64,000 nucleotides of DNA from Bacteroidota bacterium (GCA_027491085.1 JAIXWW010000011.1:62001-126000); one strand, 5' to 3'; positions 19,377-28,486 are shown, counted from the first letter of the stretch. Numbers and translations are program-made. Notes: generated by a model not told the origin, from the letters alone.

Positions 19377-19538
19377 TTATCTAAAAAAGAGTAAATTAGC
19401 AGTCAAGGATTTAATTTGATTAGAGAGTCTTTTATCTCCAAAATCAGTAAAAATTTTATTCAACATTTTACTGAAAAATCTTCGTTTTTCTACGAAATCA
19501 TTGGAAAAATAAATAGGCAGTATTTGAACAATGGACAT
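19377..19538 (-). other. Short open frame, possible gene relic
   Basis: A 53-codon ATG-to-stop frame on the minus strand, with mixed composition (Phe, Lys, Arg) and the string IFTDFGDKRLS. This faintly recalls the FGD-R motif near the N-terminus of some IS4-type transposases, but the match is too short to trust. It lies in a decayed region, so a relic is more likely than a working gene. Confidence 0.2.
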
Positions 19539-19574
19539 TAGCCCTTAAAAACATTTTGCCTTTTTATCAATTGA

Positions 19575-19631
19575 AATGGGTTTTAACCCATTGTATTTAT
19601 AATTATCAGTGAAATCTGTGTAATCAGTGGC
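19575..19631. repeat. Palindrome and adjacent repeated-word element
   Basis: A perfect 18-bp palindrome AATGGGTT-TT-AACCCATT (19575-19592) is followed by a block with two ATCAGTG words around GAAATCTGTGTA (19605-19630). Words like these occur as dispersed intergenic repeats in Bacteroidota as far as I recall. The surroundings (19315-19744) hold no intact gene. Confidence 0.4.
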
Positions 19632-19744
19632 TGCGTTTATTTGATATTGTACATAAAATAATTGAAAGCCTTGGCCAAGTTGGTAACTTCAATAAAAATT
19701 TTTAAACCCACTTTTAGGTCGCCATGGTCTAGTAAGTTTGATAC

Positions 19745-19920
19745 TTATAAATGCACTTTTGGGTTTTTATCTTTCAACAATGAATACAATAATATAGACT
19801 CAGAAGAAGGGATTACCACATCTTCTTTTCCATGAATAATGGTAACCGGACAAGTAATTTTATGTGCATGTTTCGATAAATCAAGTCGGTCTTTCCAAAT
19901 AGCAAAATCAGGAATTTTTG
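19745..19920 (-). pseudogene. Fragment of an alpha/beta hydrolase
   Basis: On the minus strand a 58-codon frame reads KITCPVTIIHGKEDVVIP, the strand and Asp loop that precede the catalytic aspartate in alpha/beta hydrolases, then SILLYSLLKDKNPKVHL and a stop. The C-terminal helix with the catalytic histidine is missing, and the N-terminal two-thirds, with the nucleophile elbow, is absent because the DNA changes at about 19921 into a plus-strand DUF6261 sequence. The fragment is therefore dead at both ends. Confidence 0.65.
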
Positions 19921-19921
19921 T

Positions 19922-20329
19922 CTAAGCTCGCTTAATTACCTTGCCGAAACCGAAGTAATACGCAGCCTAGTTGCCGATTTTGAAAACAAACCCGAATTAG
20001 CCAATGCCATAAGCCAACTAAACATAACTAATTGGGTACAGGAATTAAAAGAAGCCAATAATGAGTTTAACACTGTGTATTTAACCCGCAATACCTAGTT
20101 AGCCGAACAGCCTGACCTAAATATTCAAAACCTAAGAGCACCAACTAACCAAAACTTTGAGGCTTTAATAGCATTGGTAACTGCTTATAATACCATTACC
20201 CCAAATGCCGATTATAAGAAAATACTTGACGAGGTAGAAGAATTAATAATAAAATACAATGCTACCATTCCTACACCAAAACCTAGGCCTAAAAAAACCG
20301 AAACGCCAGTAACACCTGAAACCAAATAA
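19922..20329 (+). pseudogene. Broken DUF6261 family gene
   Basis: An open frame without a start enters at the junction near 19921, reads 58 codons (including LVADFENKPELANAI and TNWVQELKEANNEF), meets TAG at 20096-20098, then continues in the same frame for 77 codons to TAA at 20327 (IQNLRAPTNQNFEALIALV, then a Pro/Lys/Thr-rich tail). This is the C-terminal part of the helical DUF6261 family, usually about 240 residues. Loss of the 5' end and the internal stop make it a pseudogene. A strong terminator follows immediately, evidence that it was once a normal gene. Confidence 0.7.
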
Positions 20330-20332
20330 AAC

Positions 20333-20360
20333 AAAAAGCCTCCAAATGGAGGCTTTTTTT
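20333..20360 (+). terminator. Strong rho-independent terminator
   Basis: Perfect 11-bp arms AAAAAGCCTCC (20333-20343) and GGAGGCTTTTT (20348-20358) with an AAAT loop and a T-run, placed 3 bp after the DUF6261 relic's stop. Confidence 0.85.
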
Positions 20361-20462
20361 ATGGGATTAATCTAAAAATATATCAGCGTTTTTTATAAAG
20401 GTTCATTCAACAATATAGTTCATGAGGAAAATATAAATAACATGCTCCTTTAGATTTAAAAT

Positions 20463-20762
20463 TTATGCTATATCGCCTATGATAAGTTTCTTAGCAGAGG
20501 TTCTCTTGAAATTTCTCATGTGAAACGAATTATGGCATTTTCTACATACAAAATTTTTACTTTCTACAAATGGAATTAATCTGTTGGGTAATGACCTTCT
20601 CATCCTTTCTACATCAATTTCAGAATTACATCTAAGACATTTCTCTCCATTTTTAAAACTTTTAATAAACCTAATAATTCGTACTAAAAAAAAATAAATT
20701 ACGACTGAATATAAAATTATTTCAATAGCTAATTTAAGGTAAAATGCAAGTTTGTTTTCCAT
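20463..20762 (-). CDS. Small membrane protein with a C-terminal zinc ribbon (copy 2 of 4)
   Basis: A 99-residue protein with one N-terminal membrane segment (residues about 8-28), a charged linker, then CLRC ... ERMRRSLPNRLIPFVESKNF ... CRKC. The four cysteines are arranged as a zinc ribbon, and the block between them matches the other copies closely. This copy is the first of three on the same strand in 1.5 kb, separated by about 235 and 245 bp of AT-rich DNA, so each may have its own promoter. No named family recognised. Confidence 0.6.
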   Translation of the reverse strand: MENKLAFYLKLAIEIILYSVVIYFFLVRIIRFIKSFKNGEKCLRCNSEIDVERMRRSLPNRLIPFVESKNFVCRKCHNSFHMRNFKRTSAKKLIIGDIA

Positions 20763-20997
20763 GCCGCAAACCTCTTCTATTTTTATTGGTCTTTTTTTTT
20801 CAATTATTGCAGTATGTTATATTTTTGGTTATTAAATTGTTAAGTTCTAAATAGTTTAATGGTAGAAAATTATGTTTTATTCCAAGATAGTGTTAAAGTT
20901 TTTACTGTTATTATAGAGCGCTAAAAATAAAAAATAACTTTTTTAAAAAAGTAATGATTATGAGCACTTAGCTAGCCAAATCCATTAACTTCCAAGA

Positions 20998-21315
20998 TTA
21001 AATATTAGCTATTTTCAGAATCTTCTCTTTTTTGGGTTTATTAGTTGATTTGCCACTGTAAATTACATTTGAAATTCTTCTCTTATAAAATCCTTTTTTA
21101 CATTTCATACAGAAATAGTGTTTTGATATAATAAAAGGAATAACACTATTAATCAGCGAGCTTTTCATTCTCTCTAAACTGCTGTTAGTTTCACACCTTG
21201 GACAATTATCCTCAAAATAAAACCCAATAATAAACCTAATTATCCCAATTATAAATAATATAGAAGCGATAACTATAAAAGGTACTACAAAAAAAATTTG
21301 TGTTTTAAATTCCAT
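20998..21315 (-). CDS. Small membrane protein with a C-terminal zinc ribbon (copy 3 of 4)
   Basis: I choose the ATG at 21315 (105 residues, starting MEFKT) because copy 4 starts with the same residues; the frame extends two codons further to 21321. A strongly hydrophobic segment (about 6-30) is followed by FYFEDNCPRC, LERMKSSLINSVIPFIISKHYFC and MKC, then a basic tail rich in Lys. It is closer to copy 4 than to the others, including the shared FYFED lead-in, which suggests a recent local duplication. Confidence 0.62.
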   Translation of the reverse strand: MEFKTQIFFVVPFIVIASILFIIGIIRFIIGFYFEDNCPRCETNSSLERMKSSLINSVIPFIISKHYFCMKCKKGFYKRRISNVIYSGKSTNKPKKEKILKIANI

Positions 21316-21565
21316 TAGCAACTTTAGTTTGATTATTTAAATGTTATTTGCCAATCTGTATAATTATTTTGCAATACCTAAAGGGCTGATAAGTAACAGC
21401 TGAACATAATCTATTATTTATTTATATATACAAGGTATACTACTCCTTAATAATTTTTAAATTAATTAATGCACCTGTTTTTATAGGCAAAATTTGTAAT
21501 GTAAATAATTGGCTAATCTAAAAAAATGTAATATTAATAATTTACAATATTGAACCCAAAAATAT

Positions 21566-21880
21566 TTAATTAGCTATAGTTAAAGCATTTTCTTTATTGG
21601 TTTTATTGTTTGATTTGCATTTGGTATTTTTCTTGGAAAGGCTCCTCTTGTAAAAACATTTTTTACAGGTTAAACAGAAAAATTTTCTTGAATCAACAAA
21701 TGGAATCATACCATTTATTAATGAACTTCTCCTTCGCTCTATGCTTTTATTACTCTCGCATCCGGGGCATTTATCCTCAAAATAAAATCCAATAAAAAAC
21801 CTGATGAGTGCAAATAATAAGATAAAAAAACCTATAAAATATGCTGGTACTAAAAAAATAACCTCTGTTTTAAATTCCAT
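21566..21880 (-). CDS. Small membrane protein with a C-terminal zinc ribbon (copy 4 of 4)
   Basis: The ATG at 21880 gives 104 residues starting MEFKT as in copy 3; an upstream in-frame ATG at 21919 would add 13 polar residues. One membrane segment (about 5-30) leads into FYFEDKCPGC, IERRRSSLINGMIPFV and CLTC, followed by a basic tail. The spacing of the cysteine pairs is the same as in the other copies. The gene is divergent from the CheY-like gene at 22049. Confidence 0.62.
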   Translation of the reverse strand: MEFKTEVIFLVPAYFIGFFILLFALIRFFIGFYFEDKCPGCESNKSIERRRSSLINGMIPFVDSRKFFCLTCKKCFYKRSLSKKNTKCKSNNKTNKENALTIAN

Positions 21881-22048
21881 AATCAAATTTAATTTGATTG
21901 AATAACTTTTGTTTACCAAACTGTTGAAACATATTTCATTATATTATTGTTACTTTTTATAGAATAAACTATAAAATTATACTCAATTACAAAATGGTGT
22001 AACAGTATTAATTATTAAACCAATATTATTGCTACATAAATATTATAT

Positions 22049-22420
22049 ATGGCTTTAACCAAAAAAAAAGTGTTGGTATGCGATGACAATCCTGTTATTG
22101 TATTCATGTTAGAAAGTTTAATTACTAAAAAAGATATTGAAGTAATTACTGCCGTGGATGGAAAAGATGGATACGATAAAACATTAACCACTCACTTTGA
22201 TTTTATAATAACCGATATTGAAATGCCCAACATGAGCGGCTGGGACTTAATAGAAAGCGTTCAAAAAGATGGCTTTGATATGAAAAAAGTAGTAGTAATA
22301 AGTGCGCAACTAGAGCAATACATTATACCTTATGCAGAAAGGTTTAGCATTTTAAAATACTATTTAAAACCCATTATGCCGCACGATATAGATGAAATTG
22401 CAGCATTAATAAATGCTTAA
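22049..22420 (+). CDS. Single-domain (CheY-like) response regulator
   Basis: A 123-residue stand-alone receiver. It shows the acidic pair (VLVCDDNPVI), the phospho-acceptor Asp in IITDIEMPNMSGW, the conserved Ser (VVISAQ) and the Lys-Pro pair (YYLKPIMP). With no output domain it probably acts by protein contact or as a phosphate sink for the kinases nearby. Its stop overlaps by 4 bp the stop of the convergent receiver-kinase gene. Confidence 0.9.
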   Translation: MALTKKKVLVCDDNPVIVFMLESLITKKDIEVITAVDGKDGYDKTLTTHFDFIITDIEMPNMSGWDLIESVQKDGFDMKKVVVISAQLEQYIIPYAERFSILKYYLKPIMPHDIDEIAALINA

Positions 22421-23475
22421 TCAACCACGGGCAAAGTAACAGTAACTTTACAACCATCTTGGTTACTGCTTACTTGTAACAATCCATTTAATTTTTCTGC
22501 TATTAGTTTTATATTATACAGGCCAAGGCCAAGGCCCGAAATATCCATTCTATTACTAAATTTATTAAATGGCTTCAGTGCTATTGGAGCACAGTCAAAA
22601 CCAAAACCACCATCCGTTACAGTAATAGTTTTATAATTATCCTTCACGATGTATGCTATTGAAATGCTTTCAGTTTTGGTAAATTTTATGGCATTATAAA
22701 CCAATTCCACACAGATATAATTAATGGCATTCAAGTGTTTGGTAAATTTCAAATAATCATTATCAAAATTAATGCTTACTTCTCTATCAAATTCTTTGGC
22801 TACTTTATTAATATTGGCTATAATATCTACCTTATTATTATCAGCTAATAAACCATTTTCATCATCAGTTTTCAATAACTCATACATGTATATATTATTG
22901 ATAATGCTTGTCATGTTATAAATAGATACTTGGGTGTATTTCATAATTTGTAAGGCATCCGATTTTTTGTTTTCATCAGCCAAATCGCATAATAAAATAT
23001 TCATCCCACTGATAATATTTAGAGGAGTTCTTATTTCATGTCCATTCAGTAATTTTGAAAGTTCATAGGTTGATTTATTGGCATTTCGCTTGATGATTTC
23101 TTTTGATTTATTGGATTTTTCAATCCTAGCCTTTACACTGCTCAACACTTCGGCAGCAGTAAAAGGTTTTTTTATATAATCATCTGCTCCTAAACCCATT
23201 CCCAAACGCTCATCTTCGCGTTCTATTTTGGCACTTAAAAATATAACCGGAATATAATCTAAATGTGTTTTTTTTAAACGTTCTAAAAACTCATACCCAT
23301 TCACATTTGGCATCATTACATCACAAATTATCAAATCGGGTACCACTGCTAAAGCTTTAGCAAAACCATCGAGACCATCTGTAGCAATTATTGTTTCATA
23401 ATCATGAATTTCTAGTATTTCAGCTAAATTCTCTCGTAAGCGCTTCTCATCATCAATTATCAATACCTTGTACAT
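22417..23475 (-). CDS. Receiver-histidine kinase hybrid (REC-HisKA-HATPase)
   Basis: A 352-residue cytosolic protein: an N-terminal receiver (about 1-120; LIIDDEKRLRENL, LIICDVMMPNVNGYEF, DDYIKKPF) followed by a HisKA domain with His146 in GHEIRTPLN and a HATPase domain (ELVYNAIKF, VTDGGFGFD, GLGLGLYNIKL). The receiver-first arrangement means kinase activity is set by phosphorylation from another kinase, probably the large multi-PAS enzyme encoded divergently at 23634. A TACTTTTG sequence on the minus strand (23500-23493) is a candidate -7 element. Confidence 0.9.
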   Translation of the reverse strand: MYKVLIIDDEKRLRENLAEILEIHDYETIIATDGLDGFAKALAVVPDLIICDVMMPNVNGYEFLERLKKTHLDYIPVIFLSAKIEREDERLGMGLGADDYIKKPFTAAEVLSSVKARIEKSNKSKEIIKRNANKSTYELSKLLNGHEIRTPLNIISGMNILLCDLADENKKSDALQIMKYTQVSIYNMTSIINNIYMYELLKTDDENGLLADNNKVDIIANINKVAKEFDREVSINFDNDYLKFTKHLNAINYICVELVYNAIKFTKTESISIAYIVKDNYKTITVTDGGFGFDCAPIALKPFNKFSNRMDISGLGLGLYNIKLIAEKLNGLLQVSSNQDGCKVTVTLPVVD

Positions 23476-23595
23476 ACTTTTAAATATTTACTCAAAAGTA
23501 TGGTTTTATGTTATTACTATAACACCTATTTAAGCATAACACCCTTTATTTGTAACCTAGTGCCATTAATTTGTAAAATAGTATTATTTACAGGC

Positions 23596-23626
23596 TTTGT
23601 AAAGGAAAAATAATGCCATAAATTTG
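23596..23626 (+). promoter_or_regulatory. Promoter TTTG-N19-TAAATTTG
   Basis: TTTG at 23596-23599 and TAAATTTG at 23619-23626 with exactly 19 bp between, matching the Bacteroidota -33/-7 consensus. The ATG at 23634 is 8 bp downstream, so the transcript has almost no leader. Confidence 0.65.
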
Positions 23627-23633
23627 AAAGAAT

Positions 23634-26600
23634 ATGAAATCAACCAATTTATTAAAAGCATTAGCAGCGTGTTCACAAACATTATTAGAAAATAAAACAC
23701 CTGAAATAGTTATTAATAAAGTATTGGCATCAATAGGAAGCGCAGCCTATGTAGATAGGGCATATATATTTAAAAATGTATATGAACAAGGTAAGCTCAA
23801 ATCAATAAAATATGCGTATGAATGGTGTAATTATGGAGTTGAATCGTATTTAAATGTAGAGGATAAAAATTTATTTATTTGGGACGAACTTACCGAACTA
23901 AGGGATAGCATGCTATATGGCAAATCCTTGGTAAGCCTCACTGCTGATATTGAAAATCCCGTTTTAAAAAAATCGCTCCAAGCTCAAAATATTAAAAGTG
24001 TAATGGTAATGCCCATTTTTGTTGATTTTATATTTTGGGGCTATATAGGTTTTGATGAGTGCAAAACGGAGCGCATTTGGGATGAAGCCGAATTGATTAC
24101 ACTTTCCTCCATCGCATTTAATGTAGGTATTTATATTCAACGAAATGAACTTGAATTAAAATTAGCAGTTAAACAAAAAGAACTTACAGATCAAATTACC
24201 TTTTTCGAAACTATATTCAATAACTTACCGGCAGATGTAGTGGTATTTAGCAAAGAGCATAAGTATTTATTTGTAAATAAAAACGGAATAGCCGACCCTG
24301 AGATAAGAAAATGGATAGTTGGAAAAGATGATTTTGAATACTGCGAATACCGAAACAAACCCATTGAATTAGCTATTAAACGTAAAGAGATTTTTGACAC
24401 CGTTACCAATACACTTAAGCCATACTCCATGGAAGAAAAATTTGTGACGGCAACCAATGAAACAAAGCATCATTTAAGGTTTATGCACCCAGTAATGAAT
24501 CATGATGATGCCATTGAATATATAATTGGTTACGGTATAGAAGTAACAGAATTAAAACAAAAAGAAGAGCTCATTTTAAAACAGCACCAAGCCCTTGAAA
24601 AATCGCCTGTAGGTATAGCATTGCTTAATAATAAGGGGGAATTTTATTATATGAACAAGGCGCATGCTGAACTTTTTGACTATACTCCAAATGAACTGTA
24701 TAATAAATCATGGAAAACCATTTATGAACAAGATGAAATAGAAAAAATAGAAAATACCTATTTTCCACTACTCATGAGCAGTGGAAATTGGACAGGTGAG
24801 GTAGAGGGAATTACCAAAAATGGAAGAAAGGTATTTCAAAACATTTCATTAAGCACTACAGAAGATGGCGGACTGATATGTATAACCCGCGATATAACCA
24901 AAACAAAAGAAGAGCTAGAAAAAGTAAAACTAGTAAACGACCAATTGGAACTGGCCATGAATGTTACCAATATGGGTATGTGGAACTATAATTTTGAAAA
25001 GGGGCTATTTAATATTAACAATACTCTAAATACCATTTTTGAGATAAACGATAGAAACATAACTGAAATTTCTTATGAAAATTGGATAGACATTATCCAT
25101 TTTGAAGATATTAGTATAGTAATCAGTAGTATTGAAAACCACAACAATAATTTTTTAAACGACCCCAAAAATACTTTCAGGGCAGAATACAGAATAAAGA
25201 AAAAAGACGGAAGTTTACTTTGGGTATTGGGTGTAGGAAAAATATCGAAACATGATGAAAATGGAAAACCATTAGAAATGACAGGGTTTGTGTTGGATAT
25301 TAATACACAAAAGATATTTGATGAAAAGGTAAAAGAAAGCGAAAAAAGGTATCGTGAATTAATAGAAAGCTTAAAAGAAATAATTTTTACTACTGATTTA
25401 GATGGCAACTGTACTTTTTTAAACCAAATTTGGGAAGAAATTACTGGACTCAACATAAATGATACATTGGAAAACGGTATAATCAATTATGTTCATCCAA
25501 GTGATAAAGAAGTACTGATTGGTTTATTTAACAATTTATTACATAATAAAACAGAAAAAATTAATAGCAAGGTACGCTTTATAGATACCAACCAAAACAT
25601 TATTTGGCTCGATTTTCATGCCACTTTGCACATAGATATTAATGGAAAAACAATTGGAGTTATTGGTTCGGCCGAAAATATAACAGGCCTTATAGATGCG
25701 GAAAATGAGTTAGAAAAAAACAGAGCCCTTTTAAATAATGTAGTTACCTCCATTGATGATGTAATTTGGTCGTTTGATGTAATTGACAACAAACTATCCT
25801 ATATAAGTCCATCGGTTACAGCTATAACAGGATTAACAGAAAACGATTTTTATAAGGGTGATATAAATTGGCGCGAATTTATTTACGAAGAATATTTAGA
25901 TTTTTTTGAACAAGCTGACATAAACTTAAAAAATGGCATAGTTAAAGAACGAGATATTGTATACAAAATAAAGTTAAATAAACATAAAGAAGACAAATGG
26001 GTTAGAGATAAGGCAAAACTTAGTTTTGATGAATTTGGCAAACCAATTAGAATAGATGGTATTATGTCGGATATAACTTCATTGGTAATAGCAGAACAAA
26101 ATTTAAAAATAAGCGAAGAAAAATACCGTTTAATTTCGGAGAATATACAGGATATTATTACCATATTAGACATTCATGGTAATATTTCATACATGTCGCC
26201 ATCGGGCATAAAACTTTCAGGTTTTAGTGAAAAAGAAATAATAGGAAGTAATTTACTTAATACTGTTCATAAACATGACAAAGAAGAAGTTTCTAATTTT
26301 TTGTTAAATGAAATAAAACCAAATCAAGAAAATAGCATACTTTTTAGATCTAAAATCTTCAAAGGCGGTTATAGATGGTTTGAAAGTATAGTTACACCAT
26401 TACGAAGTGATGATGAAAACATTTTATTACAATCTTCTACCCGCGATGTAACGCCAAGAATAAAAGCCGAAATAGAACTAACCAAAGCACTTGCAAAAGA
26501 AAAAGAATTGAGTGAATTAAAATCTCGTTTTGTAAACATGGCCTCTCACGAGTTCAGAACACCTTTGGCTACCATTCGTTCAAGCGCTGAATTAATTAAA

Positions 26601-27209
26601 CTTTTTATTGACAAAGACCCGAATGCTATTTCCCAAAAAATATATAATAAAGTTACTGAAAAACTTGATGACATAACACTTGATATTGATAGAATAGCCG
26701 ATCTTATGTCAGATATATTAACAATGGGAAAAGTAGAAGCCAATAGAATCCCTTTTAATCCACAAACTATAAATATTGCTGATTTTGTTGGTGAATATTT
26801 ATCAATAGATGCCATAAAAATTTCGGATAAAAGAAAAATAAATATCAACCTTGATAATACAATAATGGTAAATATTGATACTAAGTTAATGAAACAAGTA
26901 TTACAAAATGCCATTAGTAATGCCATAAAATATTCACCAAATGAAAAGCCAATAGATATATCCATAGAAAAGGTAAATAACCATTCAGTAATTACTATTA
27001 AAGATAATGGAATTGGAATTCCCGAAGCTGAACTTCCATTGGTATTTGAGTCATTTTTTAGGTCTACCAACGTTGATAACATTCCAGGAACTGGCCTAGG
27101 AATGTCCATTATCAAACTATTTGTGGAAATGCATGGAGGAACGATAAATATAGAAAGTAAAATCAATAAGGGAACGTCACTAATTATAACATTACCTATT
27201 GCAATTTAA
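23634..27209 (+). CDS. Multi-PAS sensor histidine kinase
   Basis: A 1191-residue kinase without membrane segments. Residues about 1-185 are a GAF-like domain; about six PAS/PAC modules follow (190-305, 320-430, 440-560, 565-690, 700-820, 825-945). The HisKA domain has His972 in MASHEFRTPLATI, and the HATPase domain has NAISNAIKYSP, KDNGIGIPEAELP and GTGLGMSIIKLFV. There is no receiver or HPt domain, so a separate regulator must accept the phosphate. Candidates are the adjacent receivers at 22049, 22417 and 27215; the last gene converges with this one, the stops being 5 bp apart. Confidence 0.93.
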   Translation: MKSTNLLKALAACSQTLLENKTPEIVINKVLASIGSAAYVDRAYIFKNVYEQGKLKSIKYAYEWCNYGVESYLNVEDKNLFIWDELTELRDSMLYGKSLVSLTADIENPVLKKSLQAQNIKSVMVMPIFVDFIFWGYIGFDECKTERIWDEAELITLSSIAFNVGIYIQRNELELKLAVKQKELTDQITFFETIFNNLPADVVVFSKEHKYLFVNKNGIADPEIRKWIVGKDDFEYCEYRNKPIELAIKRKEIFDTVTNTLKPYSMEEKFVTATNETKHHLRFMHPVMNHDDAIEYIIGYGIEVTELKQKEELILKQHQALEKSPVGIALLNNKGEFYYMNKAHAELFDYTPNELYNKSWKTIYEQDEIEKIENTYFPLLMSSGNWTGEVEGITKNGRKVFQNISLSTTEDGGLICITRDITKTKEELEKVKLVNDQLELAMNVTNMGMWNYNFEKGLFNINNTLNTIFEINDRNITEISYENWIDIIHFEDISIVISSIENHNNNFLNDPKNTFRAEYRIKKKDGSLLWVLGVGKISKHDENGKPLEMTGFVLDINTQKIFDEKVKESEKRYRELIESLKEIIFTTDLDGNCTFLNQIWEEITGLNINDTLENGIINYVHPSDKEVLIGLFNNLLHNKTEKINSKVRFIDTNQNIIWLDFHATLHIDINGKTIGVIGSAENITGLIDAENELEKNRALLNNVVTSIDDVIWSFDVIDNKLSYISPSVTAITGLTENDFYKGDINWREFIYEEYLDFFEQADINLKNGIVKERDIVYKIKLNKHKEDKWVRDKAKLSFDEFGKPIRIDGIMSDITSLVIAEQNLKISEEKYRLISENIQDIITILDIHGNISYMSPSGIKLSGFSEKEIIGSNLLNTVHKHDKEEVSNFLLNEIKPNQENSILFRSKIFKGGYRWFESIVTPLRSDDENILLQSSTRDVTPRIKAEIELTKALAKEKELSELKSRFVNMASHEFRTPLATIRSSAELIKLFIDKDPNAISQKIYNKVTEKLDDITLDIDRIADLMSDILTMGKVEANRIPFNPQTINIADFVGEYLSIDAIKISDKRKININLDNTIMVNIDTKLMKQVLQNAISNAIKYSPNEKPIDISIEKVNNHSVITIKDNGIGIPEAELPLVFESFFRSTNVDNIPGTGLGMSIIKLFVEMHGGTINIESKINKGTSLIITLPIAI

Positions 27210-27214
27210 TAACT

Positions 27215-27946
27215 TTAATTTGATTGAGTTGGATTATACCCAAAATACGATTTATAGGATTTTGAAAAATAAGACACACTTGCAAATCCCGTACTGAAAG
27301 CAATTTCAGAGATGCTAGCATGATTGGATTTAATCATTTGTTGCGCCTTTTCTAACCTATATTCTCTCACAAATTGATTGGTAGACTTATTGGTAATTAT
27401 TTTTATTTTCTTATGAATGGCCGAAGTACTGTAGTTTAATTCTTTACTAATAAGGTATACATCTAACGAGCGAGAAGATAAGTTTTCGTCAATAATACTT
27501 CTAAGTTTTTCTAAAAACTTATGAGCACTTGATTCAAATTCTTCCTCATCGGGTTTGGATAATGCATTTACAATTTGAGTTTGGCCTAATTCAATTAAAT
27601 TTTTTACTTTTTGAACCAATTCTTTGGTAGCAAAAGGTTTTGAAATAAAGTCAATAGCACCTGTTTCTAAACCTTTAATTCTATCTTCCTCCGCATTTTT
27701 TGCAGTAAGGAAAATAACAGGAATATGGTTGTACTTCTTATCCTCCCTTAACTGTTCTACCATTTTTATACCATCCATCATAGGCATCATGATATCAGTT
27801 ATTACCAAATTGGGCTTATATTTTCTTATTAAATTAAGTCCATCTTGTCCATTTTCGCTTGTTATGGTTTTGTAATCATATAGTTCAAATAATTGAACAA
27901 GATTATTTCTTATACTGCTATTATCCTCTATTATTGCTATTAACAT
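27215..27946 (-). CDS. AraC-type response regulator
   Basis: Starting at the ATG at 27946 gives 243 residues that begin directly with the receiver (LIAIIEDNSSIRNNLV); the longer frame to 27997 adds a non-conserved hydrophobic lead. The receiver shows LVITDIMMPMMDG, FLTAKNA and ISKPFA. The C-terminal AraC HTH (about 150-240) shows ISKELNYSTSAIHKKIKII and SISEIAFSTGFASVSYFSKSYKSYFG. It converges with the 1191-residue kinase and is its likely partner. Target genes cannot be named. Confidence 0.92.
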   Translation of the reverse strand: MLIAIIEDNSSIRNNLVQLFELYDYKTITSENGQDGLNLIRKYKPNLVITDIMMPMMDGIKMVEQLREDKKYNHIPVIFLTAKNAEEDRIKGLETGAIDFISKPFATKELVQKVKNLIELGQTQIVNALSKPDEEEFESSAHKFLEKLRSIIDENLSSRSLDVYLISKELNYSTSAIHKKIKIITNKSTNQFVREYRLEKAQQMIKSNHASISEIAFSTGFASVSYFSKSYKSYFGYNPTQSN

Positions 27947-28215
27947 TATTAGTAATTTAATTGAATCAAAGTTACTTAATATTAAATAAGCCAACAAGTT
28001 TCCAAAAAATTTATTTACTTCTATTTTACCCTACTATTGTTCTATTTTGCACTTTTCGCCTATATTTAAAAATAAATTAAAATTTTTATTGAAAAAATCC
28101 TTTCAAAACCTAAAAAAGAAAGTTCAACACCTAATAAATTCACTTGGTCAAATAAAAATACTTTATTTGTGTAACTATTACTTCCTTTGTATCGTTTAAG
28201 AAACAAATTTTAGAT

Positions 28216-28329
28216 ATGAAAACGAAATTATTAATTCTATTACTTGGGGGCCTCACTTTAGGTTCATTTACTAAAGGTTGTAATAAAAACAGTAAAATAG
28301 AAAAACCTGATATTGAAAACAAAAAGTAA
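28216..28329 (+). CDS. Small putative lipoprotein (37 residues)
   Basis: A short frame with a Lys-rich start, a hydrophobic stretch (LLILLLGGLTLGSF), then TKGC and a charged tail. This resembles the tiny lipoproteins common in Bacteroidota, although Lys at -2 of the cysteine is unusual. A good terminator 56 bp downstream supports transcription of this stretch. Confidence 0.4.
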   Translation: MKTKLLILLLGGLTLGSFTKGCNKNSKIEKPDIENKK

Positions 28330-28384
28330 AAGGTATCAAATTTTAAACTATTTGAAAAATATATTTTCATAAAAATACTTACAG

Positions 28385-28424
28385 AAGCCGACTTTCATTC
28401 ATTTGACAAGTCGGCTTTTGTTTA
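28385..28424 (+). terminator. Rho-independent terminator after the small lipoprotein
   Basis: Perfect 10-bp arms AAGCCGACTT (28385-28394) and AAGTCGGCTT (28408-28417), a 13-nt loop and a T-rich tail (TTGTTTAATATTT). Confidence 0.7.
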
Positions 28425-28433
28425 ATATTTGTG

Positions 28434-28464
28434 TTTGTTAAATATGAAATGAACACTAAGTTTG
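28434..28464 (+). promoter_or_regulatory. Promoter TTTG-N19-TAAGTTTG
   Basis: TTTG at 28434-28437 and TAAGTTTG at 28457-28464 with 19 bp between, upstream of the dehydrogenase ATG at 28487. This is a perfect match to the Bacteroidota promoter form. Confidence 0.7.
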
Positions 28465-28486
28465 CCCAAAAATAAAGTTATAGTTA

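Noticed and set aside
19377..19538. IS4-type transposase relic
   Set aside because: Only a FGDKR string is similar and no DDE residues or terminal repeats are seen; listed only as a doubtful open frame.
26546..27166. 206-codon open frame on the minus strand
   Set aside because: It is antisense to the HATPase part of the multi-PAS kinase and has no recognisable motif.
28140..28370. 76-codon minus-strand frame
   Set aside because: It overlaps the small plus-strand lipoprotein and its terminator and shows no domain.
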